Below, piece by piece: positions 40,902 through 49,667 of a stretch of 64,000 nucleotides of DNA. Under the pieces are notes generated by a model. That model saw only the letters and a list, made by a program, of their open reading frames with translations. It had not been told where the DNA came from and made no database searches. The stretch spans positions 1,550,001 to 1,614,000 of the forward strand of contig NZ_WAHS01000001.1 in assembly GCF_015714715.1 (NCBI RefSeq), written 5' to 3'. Position numbers and translations under genes: made by a program. The stretch is from Aestuariivirga litoralis. Lineage in GTDB: Bacteria; Pseudomonadota; Alphaproteobacteria; Rhizobiales; Aestuariivirgaceae. Position 1 is the stretch's first letter. Each line of letters begins with the position of its first letter.

Positions 40902-43770
40902 GCAACCTCGCATTCTCCGGATCAAAATGCATCGGTTCGCAGATCACCGCCTTCATCGGAAGATTGCGCAGGCCATCGAATACCTGCACCGTTTCACCGA
41001 TGCGCGTTCGGCCACAGGACAGCAACGCCAGGCCGACCCATTGACCCAGCATCGGGGACCATGCCACCGAAGTGATATAGCCTTGGTCCGCCGCCATCGA
41101 GGGCGATGTACCCAAGGTCAGCAGATGGGCACCGGCCCGCAGGCGAGTTGATCCGTCAGCCGCGCGAATGCCGACGATGCTTTGCCTATCCGCGGCCACC
41201 AGGCCCTCACGCGTGGCCATCATGCGGCCAATATAATCCTTTTTCTGCGACATCATCTTGCCTAGGCCCAGATCACCCGCCGTGGTGGTGCCGTTCAGTT
41301 CGCCACCCGCCACATGGCCCTTTTCGACGCGCATGATGGAGAGGGCCTCAATGCCGTAAGGTACGGCACCAAATTCCGCACCCGCATGCATGAGGGCACG
41401 GCCCAGCATGTTGCCATAGTCAGCCGGCACAGCGAGCTCATAGGCATGCTCGCCCGAAAACGAGATGCGGAACAGGCGAGCCGGAATGCCACCGAGTACG
41501 TTGATCTCTTTTGCCGCCAGATAGGGAACGGTCTCATCATTGAGCTCAATCCTATCAACAATTTTTTGCAGGGTGGCGCGTGACTTCGGCCCCGCCACGG
41601 CCACTTGCGCCCATTGCTCAGTGACGGAGGTGTAGGTGACGTCAAGCTCCGGCCAAAGCGCTTGATGGGCAAATTCGATGTTGGACATGACACGCGCCGC
41701 ATTGGCGGTCGTGGTGGTCATCAGGAAATGATCTTCGGCGAGACGGGAGGTTGTACCGTCATCAAATACAATGCCGTCTTCACGCAGCATCAGGCCATAG
41801 CGCGCCTTGCCAACGCTGAGCGTCGAGAAGGTGTTGCAATAAAGTCTGTCCAGAAACGCACCGGCATCCTTGCCCTGAATGTCAATCTTGCCCAGTGTCG
41901 AGACATCGCAGATGCCCACACCAGCACGCGTGGCGAGCACTTCACGCGAGGCGGCAGCCAGCCAATCCTCACCCACCTTCGGGAACCAGGACGAGCGCAT
42001 CCAGAGGCCCGTCTCAACAAACTCTGCGCCGAGTTCCGCCGCCCATTCATGCAGCGGCGTTTTGCGCACCGGCTGGAAATGATGGCCTACCGATGCACCA
42101 GCCAGCGCACCGAAGGACACCGGCGTGTAGAAGGGGCGGAAGGTGGTGGTGCCCACCTGGGCAATCGATTTTCCGGTTGCTTCAGCGAGAAGCGCAATGG
42201 CATTCACATTGCCCAGCTTGCCCTGGTCGGTGGCCATGCCGGTGGTGGTGTAGCGCTTGGTGAGTTCGATATCTTTGTAACCTTCGCGCGACGCAAGGCC
42301 GATGTCCTTGGCCGTGGCGTCGTTCTGGTAATCAACAAACGCCTTGCCCGTACTCTCTGCTACCCACCAGAAGGGTGTGATTTCATAGGCGCTGTCATTG
42401 CATTTGGGCGCGGCAGAAAAGCGGCCTTTCAAAGTTCCTGCCGCTGCTCCTTCGCGCAGCGCCTCCGAAAGCAGCATCGATCCCTTGGCGGCACCAATTG
42501 CCACGAATTGCGCACCTACATCCGGCGGGGTGAAGGCGGCGAGCTTTTCGTTCCACACCGGCTTGGCGCCGCGATGGCACATGAGATTGACGACCGGGCT
42601 CCAGCCGCCAGACATGGCGACGGCATCACAAGGCAATGTGTGGCCGTCGCTGAGCTTGATCGCCCTCACGCCCTTGCCACCTTTGATATCCACGATGCGC
42701 GCCGACTTCGGATCGAGCACTGCCGCAATGTTCACGCCATGCGCCTTCATGTCGGCCACCGTGCGCGAAATCGAACTGTTGTTGCCAAAGACCGCAATGC
42801 TGCGGCCGGCGCTGACGGCAAAGCGGTTGGCATAGTGACGCATGGCGGAAGCCAGCATCACACCTGGAACATCATTTCCACCAAATACCAGCGGCCGTTC
42901 TTCCGCACCTGCTGCCAGAACGGCCTTGGCGGCAAAGATGCGCCAATAGCGCTGGCGGGGCTGGAAGGGCGGAGGCACCGCCACATGGTCATTCACCCGT
43001 TCGACTGCGCCGAACACATTGCCGTCATACCAACCGAACACCGTCGTGCGGCGCATCAGCGTGACATTGGGCAGGGATGTCAGCTCGGCGATCACACTAC
43101 CGGCCCATTCGCGGCCCGGTTTGCCATCAATCTCTTCATTTTCAAACAGCAGTGAACCGCCGAGTTTGAATTGTTCATCGGCCAAGATGACACGTGCGCC
43201 GGAACGCGCAGCAGCGAGTGCTGCCATGAGGCCCGATGGGCCTGCGCCGATCACCAGCAGATCACAATGCGCATAGGCTTTTTCGTACGTGTCGGGATCA
43301 CCTTCGTGGCTGGCCCTTCCGAGGCCCGCCGAGCGGCGGATCAGCGGCTCATAAATCTTTTCCCAGAAGCTCTTTGGCCACATGAAGGTCTTGTAGTAAA
43401 ATCCGGCCACGAACATGAAGGAGGCCAGCGATGTGACCGACATCACATCGAATTCCAGCGATGGCCAGCGGTTCTGGCTTTTCGCTGTCAGCCCCTCGAA
43501 CAGCTCAACCATCGTGGCGCGGGTGTTGGCTTCCTTGCGGCCGCCTTCGCGCAACTCAACCAGGGCATTGGGTTCGGAACTTCCCGCCGAAATCACACCG
43601 CGCGGGCGATGATATTTGAACGAGCGCGCCATCAGATGCTGGCCATTGGCGATCAAGGCGGAGGCGAGCGTGTCGCCGGCAAAGCCCGATTGAGGCTTGC
43701 CATCGAAACTGAAGCCCACCGGCTTGCTACGGTCGATCAGGCCACCCTTGCTGAGACGGAAGCTGGTCAT
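40894..43770 (-). CDS. mgdC: N-methylglutamate dehydrogenase subunit C (SoxA-like)
   Basis: The 958-residue subunit has an N-terminal 2Fe-2S-ferredoxin-like part without the cluster (FDGKPQSGFAGDTLASALIA), a nucleotide-binding domain with DLLVIGAGPSGLMAALAAA, and a C-terminal aminomethyltransferase (GCVT) domain that binds tetrahydrofolate. This architecture lets the enzyme take the formaldehyde made by oxidation and pass it to folate as 5,10-methylene-tetrahydrofolate. The start overlaps mgdB as ATGA (43767-43770). Sarcosine oxidase alpha has the same layout; context decides for N-methylglutamate. Confidence 0.87.
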   Translation of the reverse strand: MTSFRLSKGGLIDRSKPVGFSFDGKPQSGFAGDTLASALIANGQHLMARSFKYHRPRGVISAGSSEPNALVELREGGRKEANTRATMVELFEGLTAKSQNRWPSLEFDVMSVTSLASFMFVAGFYYKTFMWPKSFWEKIYEPLIRRSAGLGRASHEGDPDTYEKAYAHCDLLVIGAGPSGLMAALAAARSGARVILADEQFKLGGSLLFENEEIDGKPGREWAGSVIAELTSLPNVTLMRRTTVFGWYDGNVFGAVERVNDHVAVPPPFQPRQRYWRIFAAKAVLAAGAEERPLVFGGNDVPGVMLASAMRHYANRFAVSAGRSIAVFGNNSSISRTVADMKAHGVNIAAVLDPKSARIVDIKGGKGVRAIKLSDGHTLPCDAVAMSGGWSPVVNLMCHRGAKPVWNEKLAAFTPPDVGAQFVAIGAAKGSMLLSEALREGAAAGTLKGRFSAAPKCNDSAYEITPFWWVAESTGKAFVDYQNDATAKDIGLASREGYKDIELTKRYTTTGMATDQGKLGNVNAIALLAEATGKSIAQVGTTTFRPFYTPVSFGALAGASVGHHFQPVRKTPLHEWAAELGAEFVETGLWMRSSWFPKVGEDWLAAASREVLATRAGVGICDVSTLGKIDIQGKDAGAFLDRLYCNTFSTLSVGKARYGLMLREDGIVFDDGTTSRLAEDHFLMTTTTANAARVMSNIEFAHQALWPELDVTYTSVTEQWAQVAVAGPKSRATLQKIVDRIELNDETVPYLAAKEINVLGGIPARLFRISFSGEHAYELAVPADYGNMLGRALMHAGAEFGAVPYGIEALSIMRVEKGHVAGGELNGTTTAGDLGLGKMMSQKKDYIGRMMATREGLVAADRQSIVGIRAADGSTRLRAGAHLLTLGTSPSMAADQGYITSVAWSPMLGQWVGLALLSCGRTRIGETVQVFDGLRNLPMKAVICEPMHFDPENARLHA

Positions 43771-44042
43771 CCGCGCTTCCTCTTATAGGCGCCGGCCATC
43801 ACCGTGCTCTTGATCCCATGCGTGACGGTATCGCGCGAGACGACGAGCCAGGACCGGCAGCCGCCTGAGTGATGCACATATTCTTCAAACGCGCCGCGAG
43901 GATTGTCGCGCAAGTACACATAGTCGAACCATTGATCCATCGAAGCTGGATCATTGCTGGTGGGGCGCACAGGTTTCGCGTCGCCGAGGAAGGTGAACTC
44001 CTCGACCGGGCGCGTGCCGCAATGGGGGCAGGTGATCAGCAT
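43767..44042 (-). CDS. mgdB: N-methylglutamate dehydrogenase subunit B (SoxD-like)
   Basis: The 91-residue zinc-binding delta-type subunit starts MLITCPHCGTRPVEEFTFLG, with the first CPHC pair, and ends with HHSGGCRSWLVVSRDTVTH, which carries further zinc ligands. The ATG at 44042 was chosen over the longer frame because it gives the conserved N-terminus. It follows mgdA by 7 bases and overlaps mgdC as ATGA. The small subunit is structural. Confidence 0.87.
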   Translation of the reverse strand: MLITCPHCGTRPVEEFTFLGDAKPVRPTSNDPASMDQWFDYVYLRDNPRGAFEEYVHHSGGCRSWLVVSRDTVTHGIKSTVMAGAYKRKRG

Positions 44043-44049
44043 GGCATCC

Positions 44050-45300
44050 TCAATGCAAATTGGGCGTGGCGCCCTGCCCTTTTTCGTCCATCTGGTAACC
44101 GCGACGGAAACGGTCCAGTCGGAAGGCCGTGGCTTTTGGATGTGGCTCACCCTTGGCGATCAGATGCGCGTAGCAGAAGCCAGAGGCCGGCGTGGCCTTG
44201 AAGCCGCCATAGCACCAGCCGGCGTTCAGATAGAGGCCCGAGACAGGCGTGTGATCTATGATCGGCGAGCCATCCATCGACATGTCCATCACCCCGCCCC
44301 AAGACCGCAGCAGCCGGATGCGCGACAGTGCGGGGATCATCGCAACACCGGCTTCCACCACATGCTCGACCATCGGCAAATTGCCGCGCTGCGCGTAAGA
44401 ATTATATCCATCCAGATCGCCGCCGAAGACAAGCCCGCCCTTGTCGGATTGCGACACATAGAAATGCCCCGCACCGAAGGTAACCACGCCATCAATGAAC
44501 GGCTTCAAGCCTTCCGACACAAAAGCCTGCAGCACATGGCTTTCGATGGGCAACCGCAGGCCCGCTTTAGACGCGACGACGGATGTATTGCCCGCCGCCG
44601 CCAGAGCCAACTTGGTACAGCCGATGAAGCCTTTCGAGGTTTCAACGCCAGTCACCTTGCCGCCGACAGTCTTGATGCCGGTGACTTCACAATTTTGGAT
44701 GATGTCCACGCCGCGCAAATCAGCCCCGCGGGCGTAACCCCAGGCCACCGCATCGTGGCGCACTGTGCCGCCGCGCCTTTGCAGCAGGCCACCCTTTATG
44801 GGAAAGCGGGCGTTGTCGTAGTCGAAGAACGGATACATTTCGCGCACCGCCTCGCGGTCCAGCAGCTCCGCATCCACGCCATCGATGCGCATGGCGTTGC
44901 CGCGCCTTGCGAAGGCATCGCGCTGCGGATCGGTATGACAGAGGTTGAGCACGCCGCGCTGCGAGACCATGGCGTTGAAATTGAAATCCTGCTCCAGCCC
45001 TTCCCACAGTTTCATCGACAATTCGTAGAACGGGTTGTTGCCGGGCAGCATGTAGTTGGATCGGATGATGGTGGTGTTGCGGCCGATATTGCCCGAGCCC
45101 AGCCAGCCTTTTTCCAGCACCGCAATATTCTTCAGCCCGTGTTCCTTGGCGAGGTAGTAGGCGGTGGCCAAGCCATGGCCACCACCGCCCACGATCACGA
45201 TGTCATAGGCAGGCTTGGGTGCAGGGTCGCGCCAGGCCGCAGGCCAGTTCTTGTGGCCCGTCAGAGATTGGCGCAGCAGAGAAAAGACTGAATATTTCAA
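44050..45300 (-). CDS. mgdA: N-methylglutamate dehydrogenase subunit A (SoxB-like)
   Basis: The 416-residue flavoprotein subunit has the FAD-binding YDIVIVGGGGHGLATAYYLA and the covalent-FMN-type region of sarcosine oxidase beta (LGSGNIGRNTTIIRSNYMLP). It oxidises the secondary amine. The product starts with a rare TTG at 45300, immediately after the gmaS stop codon (TAG-TTG). The next residues, KYSVFSLLRQSLTGHKNW, are the conserved N-terminus of the family, so this start is well supported. Its substrate in this cluster should be N-methylglutamate. Confidence 0.88.
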   Translation of the reverse strand: MKYSVFSLLRQSLTGHKNWPAAWRDPAPKPAYDIVIVGGGGHGLATAYYLAKEHGLKNIAVLEKGWLGSGNIGRNTTIIRSNYMLPGNNPFYELSMKLWEGLEQDFNFNAMVSQRGVLNLCHTDPQRDAFARRGNAMRIDGVDAELLDREAVREMYPFFDYDNARFPIKGGLLQRRGGTVRHDAVAWGYARGADLRGVDIIQNCEVTGIKTVGGKVTGVETSKGFIGCTKLALAAAGNTSVVASKAGLRLPIESHVLQAFVSEGLKPFIDGVVTFGAGHFYVSQSDKGGLVFGGDLDGYNSYAQRGNLPMVEHVVEAGVAMIPALSRIRLLRSWGGVMDMSMDGSPIIDHTPVSGLYLNAGWCYGGFKATPASGFCYAHLIAKGEPHPKATAFRLDRFRRGYQMDEKGQGATPNLH

Positions 45301-46608
45301 CTAGCAGTCCAATGTTGTGTCGCGTTCCCACTGGGTGAGGTGGCGGCAATATTGATTCCACTCATTGTGCCTGAGCTTCAAGTAGCCATCAAAGGCTTCG
45401 TCGCCAAAAGCCCTGCGGATCACCGTGCTCTTTTCCAGATTGCGCAAAGCGTCCAGCAGATTGAGCGGCAGCTTCTTGGCGTTCTTGACCGTGTGGCCTT
45501 GCGTATACATGTCGATGTCCAGGCGCTTGCCCGGATCAAGCTTGCGATCGATGCCATCCATGCCGCAGGCCAGGATGCCGGTGAGCATGAGATAGGGATT
45601 GGCTGATGGATCGGGCAGGCGGAACTCGATGCGGCCCGCATCGGGGATGCGCACCATATGGGTGCGGTTGTTGCCCCCATAGGTCACCGTGTTGGGCGAC
45701 CAGGTGGCGCCAGAAAGCGTGCGCGGTGCGTTAATGCGTTTATAAGAGTTCACCGTGGGATTGGTGATCGCCACCAGTGAATCTGCGTGCTCGATCAGGC
45801 CACCAATGAACTGATAGGCCAAAGGTGAGAGGCCCTTTTCATCCTTGTCATCTTCGAACAGGTTGTTCTTGCGCGCCTTGTCCCACACTGAAATATGCGC
45901 ATGGCAACCATTGCCGGTGAGATTGATGAAAGGCTTCGGCATGAAGGTGGCGCGCATGCCGTGCTTTTCGGCAATCGACTTCACCATGAATTTGAAGAAG
46001 GCCAGCTGGTCCGCCGTGGTCACAGCTTCATTGAAGTTCCAGTTGATCTCGAACTGGCCGTTGGCGTCTTCATGGTCGTTCTGATACGGCCCCCAGCCTA
46101 GCGTGTTCATGATTGTGCAGATTTCGCCGATCACATCCAGCCGGCGCATGATGGCGGACTGGTCGTAACAGGGTTTCTCCTGCGCATCGCGCGCATCGGA
46201 AACGGCGGAGCCGTCGGCATTGATCAGATGGAATTCCGGTTCGCAGCCCACCATCAAGGTCATGTTCTTCGCGGCAGCCGCAGCGGAGGCTGTCTTCAGT
46301 ACATGGCGCGGGGCTTGTGCGAGCGGCTTTCCTTCCATCCACGGATCGCCGGCCATCCAGGCCACTTCTGGCCGCCAGGGCAATTGGATCACTGATTCAG
46401 GATCGGGCATGACGAGAATATCAGGATGGGCGGGCGTCTGATCGAGCCAGGTGGCAAAGCCGGCAAAACCGGCACCGGCCTTCTGCATCTTCTTCACCGC
46501 TTCGGCAGGCACCAGCTTGGCACGCTGCGTGCCGAAAAGATCCGTGTAGTTGAACAGGAAAAACTTAACCCCGTTTTTCTTGGCATAGGCCTCAAGATCA
46601 GTCGCCAT
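45301..46608 (-). CDS. gmaS: Gamma-glutamylmethylamide synthetase (glutamine synthetase family)
   Basis: The 435-residue enzyme belongs to the type III-like glutamine synthetase family (GlnT/GmaS). Features are the glutamate-binding GCEPEFHLIN, NDHEDANGQFEINWNF, the ATP-loop-like FMPKPFINLTGNGCHAHISVW, and RIEFRLPDPSANPYLML at the C-terminus. In methylamine users it couples methylamine to glutamate with ATP; related GlnT proteins instead make glutamine, and sequence alone does not fully decide. Its position between mgs and mgd genes favours GmaS. A GAGGGAA box precedes the ATG. Confidence 0.87.
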   Translation of the reverse strand: MATDLEAYAKKNGVKFFLFNYTDLFGTQRAKLVPAEAVKKMQKAGAGFAGFATWLDQTPAHPDILVMPDPESVIQLPWRPEVAWMAGDPWMEGKPLAQAPRHVLKTASAAAAAKNMTLMVGCEPEFHLINADGSAVSDARDAQEKPCYDQSAIMRRLDVIGEICTIMNTLGWGPYQNDHEDANGQFEINWNFNEAVTTADQLAFFKFMVKSIAEKHGMRATFMPKPFINLTGNGCHAHISVWDKARKNNLFEDDKDEKGLSPLAYQFIGGLIEHADSLVAITNPTVNSYKRINAPRTLSGATWSPNTVTYGGNNRTHMVRIPDAGRIEFRLPDPSANPYLMLTGILACGMDGIDRKLDPGKRLDIDMYTQGHTVKNAKKLPLNLLDALRNLEKSTVIRRAFGDEAFDGYLKLRHNEWNQYCRHLTQWERDTTLDC

Positions 46609-46641
46609 AGTTCCCTCTCTTATTATTGTCGTTGGTGCGAA

Positions 46642-47970
46642 TTAGTAATTTCCCTGTCCCGGAATCCAGCTGGTGCCGGCCAGTGGAACACCCGCCATGG
46701 CCGCAGCTTCGATAGTAAGCGCGCAAAGGTCTTCGGGCTCCAGATTATGCACATGCGATTTACCGTTAGCGCGCGCGATGGTCTGCGCTTCCAGCGTCAG
46801 CACCTTGAGATAGTTATAAAGGCGCTTGCCAGCCTTGACCGGATCAAGCCGCTTCATCAGCTCGGGGTCCTGGGTGGTGATGCCCGCGGGATCGCGGCCT
46901 TCGTGCCAGTCGTCATAGGCACCGGCGGTGGAACCGAGCTTCTGGTATTCATCTTCATAATGCGGGTCATTGTCACCCAGCGCCACCAATGCTGCGGTAC
47001 CGATTGACACAGCATCTGCACCCAAAGCCAAGGCCTTGGCCACATCAGCGCCATTGCGGATTCCGCCCGACACGATGAGCTGCACCTTGCGGTGCATGTT
47101 CAATTCCTGCAGCGCGCGCACGGCAGGGCGAATACAAGCGAGCGTGGGCATGCCGACATGTTCGATGAAGACTTCCTGTGTCGCCGCCGTGCCGCCCTGC
47201 ATGCCGTCAACCACGACCACATCCGCACCCGCCTTTACAGCCAGCGCCGTGTCGTAATAGGGGCGCGAACCACCGACCTTCACATAGATCGGCTTTTCCC
47301 AAGCGGTGATTTCACGCAGTTCCTGAATCTTGATTTCAAGATCATCAGGCCCGGTCCAATCCGGATGACGCGAAGCCGAGCGCTGGTCGATGCCCTTGGG
47401 CAGGCAACGCATCGCGGCCACGCGGTCCGAAATCTTCTGGCCCAGCAGCATGCCGCCGCCGCCCGGCTTGGCACCCTGGCCCACCACCACTTCAATGGCA
47501 TCGGCCTTGCGCAGATCATCGGGATTCATGCCGTAGCGCGACGGCAGATATTGATAGACAAGATGGCGGGACTGGCCGCGTTCTTCTGGCGTCATGCCGC
47601 CATCGCCCGTTGTCGTGGAGGTGCCGGCTGCTGATGCGCCACGGCCCAGTGCTTCCTTGGCATTGGCGGAGAGCGAGCCAAAGCTCATGCCGGCAATGGT
47701 GATCGGAATTTTGAGTTCCAATGGCTTCTTGGCAAAGCGCGAACCCAGCACAACGTCGGTGCCGCATTTTTCGCGGTAGCCTTCCAGCGGGTAACGTGAG
47801 ATCGATGCGCCGAGGAACAAAAGATCATCGAGGCTGGGCAGCTTGCGCTTAGCGCCGGCGCCGCGGATGTCATAGATGCCGGTGGTGGCTGCACGGCGAA
47901 TTTCCGACAAAGTGTGATCGTCGAAAGTGGCCGACTTGCGGGGCAGTGTGCGTGGAACGTTAGGGTCCAT
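46642..47970 (-). CDS. mgsC: N-methylglutamate synthase subunit C (GltB-like FMN domain)
   Basis: The 442-residue subunit matches the FMN-binding barrel of glutamate synthase: MSFGSLSANAKEALGRGASA, then VVGQGAKPGGGGMLLGQKIS, LIVSGGIRNGADVAKALALG and the GTAALVALGDND end of the barrel. In the N-methylglutamate pathway it transfers methylamine-derived nitrogen from gamma-glutamylmethylamide. The same subunit is called GlxD in rhizobia. It lies 8 bases downstream of mgsB and 33 bases before gmaS. Confidence 0.87.
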   Translation of the reverse strand: MDPNVPRTLPRKSATFDDHTLSEIRRAATTGIYDIRGAGAKRKLPSLDDLLFLGASISRYPLEGYREKCGTDVVLGSRFAKKPLELKIPITIAGMSFGSLSANAKEALGRGASAAGTSTTTGDGGMTPEERGQSRHLVYQYLPSRYGMNPDDLRKADAIEVVVGQGAKPGGGGMLLGQKISDRVAAMRCLPKGIDQRSASRHPDWTGPDDLEIKIQELREITAWEKPIYVKVGGSRPYYDTALAVKAGADVVVVDGMQGGTAATQEVFIEHVGMPTLACIRPAVRALQELNMHRKVQLIVSGGIRNGADVAKALALGADAVSIGTAALVALGDNDPHYEDEYQKLGSTAGAYDDWHEGRDPAGITTQDPELMKRLDPVKAGKRLYNYLKVLTLEAQTIARANGKSHVHNLEPEDLCALTIEAAAMAGVPLAGTSWIPGQGNY

Positions 47971-47978
47971 GATGGCTC

Positions 47979-48668
47979 TCAGTAAGAGTCGGCGTGATCG
48001 ACGTTGAAGGTGTAAAGCTTGCGGGCGGAACCGTAGCGGCGGAAATCCTGCGGGCGGTCCTTGCGCCCTGCGCGTTCCAGAAGCTTGGCCAGATCTTCCA
48101 GATGCTCCGCGCGCACTTCCTTCTCGATACAGTCTGCACCCAGATTGGGCGCCTTGCCCTTCACATAGAGCCGCGCTTCGTAAATCGAGTCTCCAAGCGC
48201 TTCACCAGCATCGCCGCAGACAACAAGGTTGCCGCGCTGCGCCATGAAGGCCGACATGTGGCCGACATTGCCGCCCACCACGATATCGATGCCCTTCATC
48301 GAAATGCCGCAGCGTGACGAGGCATCGCCATCAATCACCAGAAGCCCGCCATTGCCAGTGGCACCGGCTGATTCAGAGGCATTGCCCTTGATCCAGACGA
48401 GGCCGGACATCATGTTTTCCGCCACGCCGACACCGGCATGGCCGTGAATGGTGATCTGCGCATCCTTGTTCATGCCGCCGCAATAGAAACCGACATGGCC
48501 GCGCACATCGATTTGCACGGGCGCTTGCAAGCCCACCGCGATCGAATGCTGGCCCATCGGGTTCTGCACCACCCAGTGTTTTTCGTTGGTGTTGAGCGGC
48601 AGGGCCTGAAGTGCGGCATTGATACCGCGCACGCCAATCTTGCCGAGGTCAAGTTCGTGCAGGTTCAT
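47979..48668 (-). CDS. mgsB: N-methylglutamate synthase subunit B (GXGXG domain)
   Basis: The 229-residue protein is the beta-helix GXGXG domain of glutamate synthase as a separate subunit: VRGHVGFYCGGMNKDAQITI, GNGGLLVIDGDASSRCG, VGGNVGHMSAFMAQRGNLVV and GDSIYEARLYVKG. It serves as a structural scaffold for the synthase. The ATG at 48668 overlaps the mgsA stop as ATGA. Called GlxC in rhizobia. Confidence 0.87.
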   Translation of the reverse strand: MNLHELDLGKIGVRGINAALQALPLNTNEKHWVVQNPMGQHSIAVGLQAPVQIDVRGHVGFYCGGMNKDAQITIHGHAGVGVAENMMSGLVWIKGNASESAGATGNGGLLVIDGDASSRCGISMKGIDIVVGGNVGHMSAFMAQRGNLVVCGDAGEALGDSIYEARLYVKGKAPNLGADCIEKEVRAEHLEDLAKLLERAGRKDRPQDFRRYGSARKLYTFNVDHADSY

Positions 48669-49579
48669 GCTGCCGCCTTCCCCTCGCCGCCCCACACGTA
48701 AACGGTGCTGGGCTCAGGTTCCCAGATCTTCGCCTTGTCGGCACCGGGAAGATGCGCAATGGCGCTGTATTCGGTGGCCATCGCCACCCAGTCATCGGTT
48801 TCGGCGATCACCGCATGCTTGCAGGCGATGGGATCGCGCACCACGGCAAAGCCATCCTGCGTGCCAACCAGGAAAGTGAAGAAGCCATCGAGATCCTTCA
48901 GGCTGTCCTGCATTGCTTCTTTCAGTGTCGCGCCTGAGCGTAGTTTGTGCGTCATGTAGGCAGCCGCCACTTCGGTGTCGTTCTCGGTCTGGAACTTCAT
49001 GCCAACCTTTTTCAGGTTCTCGCGCAGCCGATTGTGATTGGAGAGCGAGCCGTTGTGCACGAGGCAAAGATCAGCGCCGGTGGCGAAGGGATGCGAGCCT
49101 GCGGTGGTGACGGCGCTTTCGGTGGCCATGCGCGTATGACCGATCATATGCGTGCCCGAGGCGCTATCCAGTTCAAACTTTTCATAGACATTAGCCGGAA
49201 GGCCTACTTCCTTGAAAATCTCAATCGTGTGGCCGGAGCCAACCACGCGCACTGCCGGATGATTTTGGCTGAGCCATTGAGTGACTGCTTCCTCTTTCGC
49301 GGACGTGATCAGGATGCAGTGATTGCCGATTTTCTCGGTCTTCACCGTGCTCTTCAGCGCTTTGCCGAGGGCCGCACCCAGCTTCTTCCAGTCAAAGGCG
49401 GCATCGTCATGGGCGAGCGAAAACTTGGTCTCGGCTTTCTTCACCGGATCGCGGTAGATGGCCACGCCGGCGGAGTCCGGCCCGCGCCTGGTCATCTCCA
49501 AGATCATGGGTTTGAACATCTTGCCCAGCTTGGGCTTCAGCTTGGGATTCTTCAGGTAAAGTCCGACAATTCCACACAT
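48665..49579 (-). CDS. mgsA: N-methylglutamate synthase subunit A (glutamine amidotransferase)
   Basis: The 304-residue class II amidotransferase subunit starts MCGIVGLYL, so Cys2 becomes the N-terminal nucleophile after Met removal, which fixes the start at 49579. Further motifs are RRGPDSAGVAIY, GHTRMATESAVTTAGSHPFA and LVHNGSLSNHNRLREN. It hydrolyses the amide of gamma-glutamylmethylamide and channels the amine to MgsC. The start codon sits inside a 10-bp hairpin, with the GAGG ribosome-binding site in its loop. Called GlxB in rhizobia. Confidence 0.88.
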   Translation of the reverse strand: MCGIVGLYLKNPKLKPKLGKMFKPMILEMTRRGPDSAGVAIYRDPVKKAETKFSLAHDDAAFDWKKLGAALGKALKSTVKTEKIGNHCILITSAKEEAVTQWLSQNHPAVRVVGSGHTIEIFKEVGLPANVYEKFELDSASGTHMIGHTRMATESAVTTAGSHPFATGADLCLVHNGSLSNHNRLRENLKKVGMKFQTENDTEVAAAYMTHKLRSGATLKEAMQDSLKDLDGFFTFLVGTQDGFAVVRDPIACKHAVIAETDDWVAMATEYSAIAHLPGADKAKIWEPEPSTVYVWGGEGKAAA

Positions 49580-49606
49580 GGGGTCACCTCTTGGTCTGAC
49601 CCCATG
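49577..49606 (-). promoter_or_regulatory. Hairpin enclosing the mgsA start codon
   Basis: On the mRNA strand the perfect 10-bp arms CATGGGGTCA and TGACCCCATG enclose a 10-base loop containing AGAGG, the presumed ribosome-binding site. The ATG at the base of the second arm is the mgsA start. The structure would hide the start codon and limit translation of the whole operon unless opened. As DNA, the same repeat could be a regulator site. Confidence 0.6.
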
Positions 49607-49667
49607 ATAGCAGTGCAAAAGACCCCGTCAACTGACAGGAACATTTATTTCACGAAAGGAATGTCTG

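Noticed and set aside
41605..43155. Long plus-strand open frame (over 500 codons) inside mgdC
   Set aside because: Antisense shadow in high-GC DNA; His/Arg/Gly-rich and without domain motifs.
40894..45300. Plain sarcosine oxidase soxBDAG
   Set aside because: Subunits are homologous, but the adjacent gmaS and mgsABC genes in the same operon make N-methylglutamate dehydrogenase the better reading; not excluded by sequence alone.
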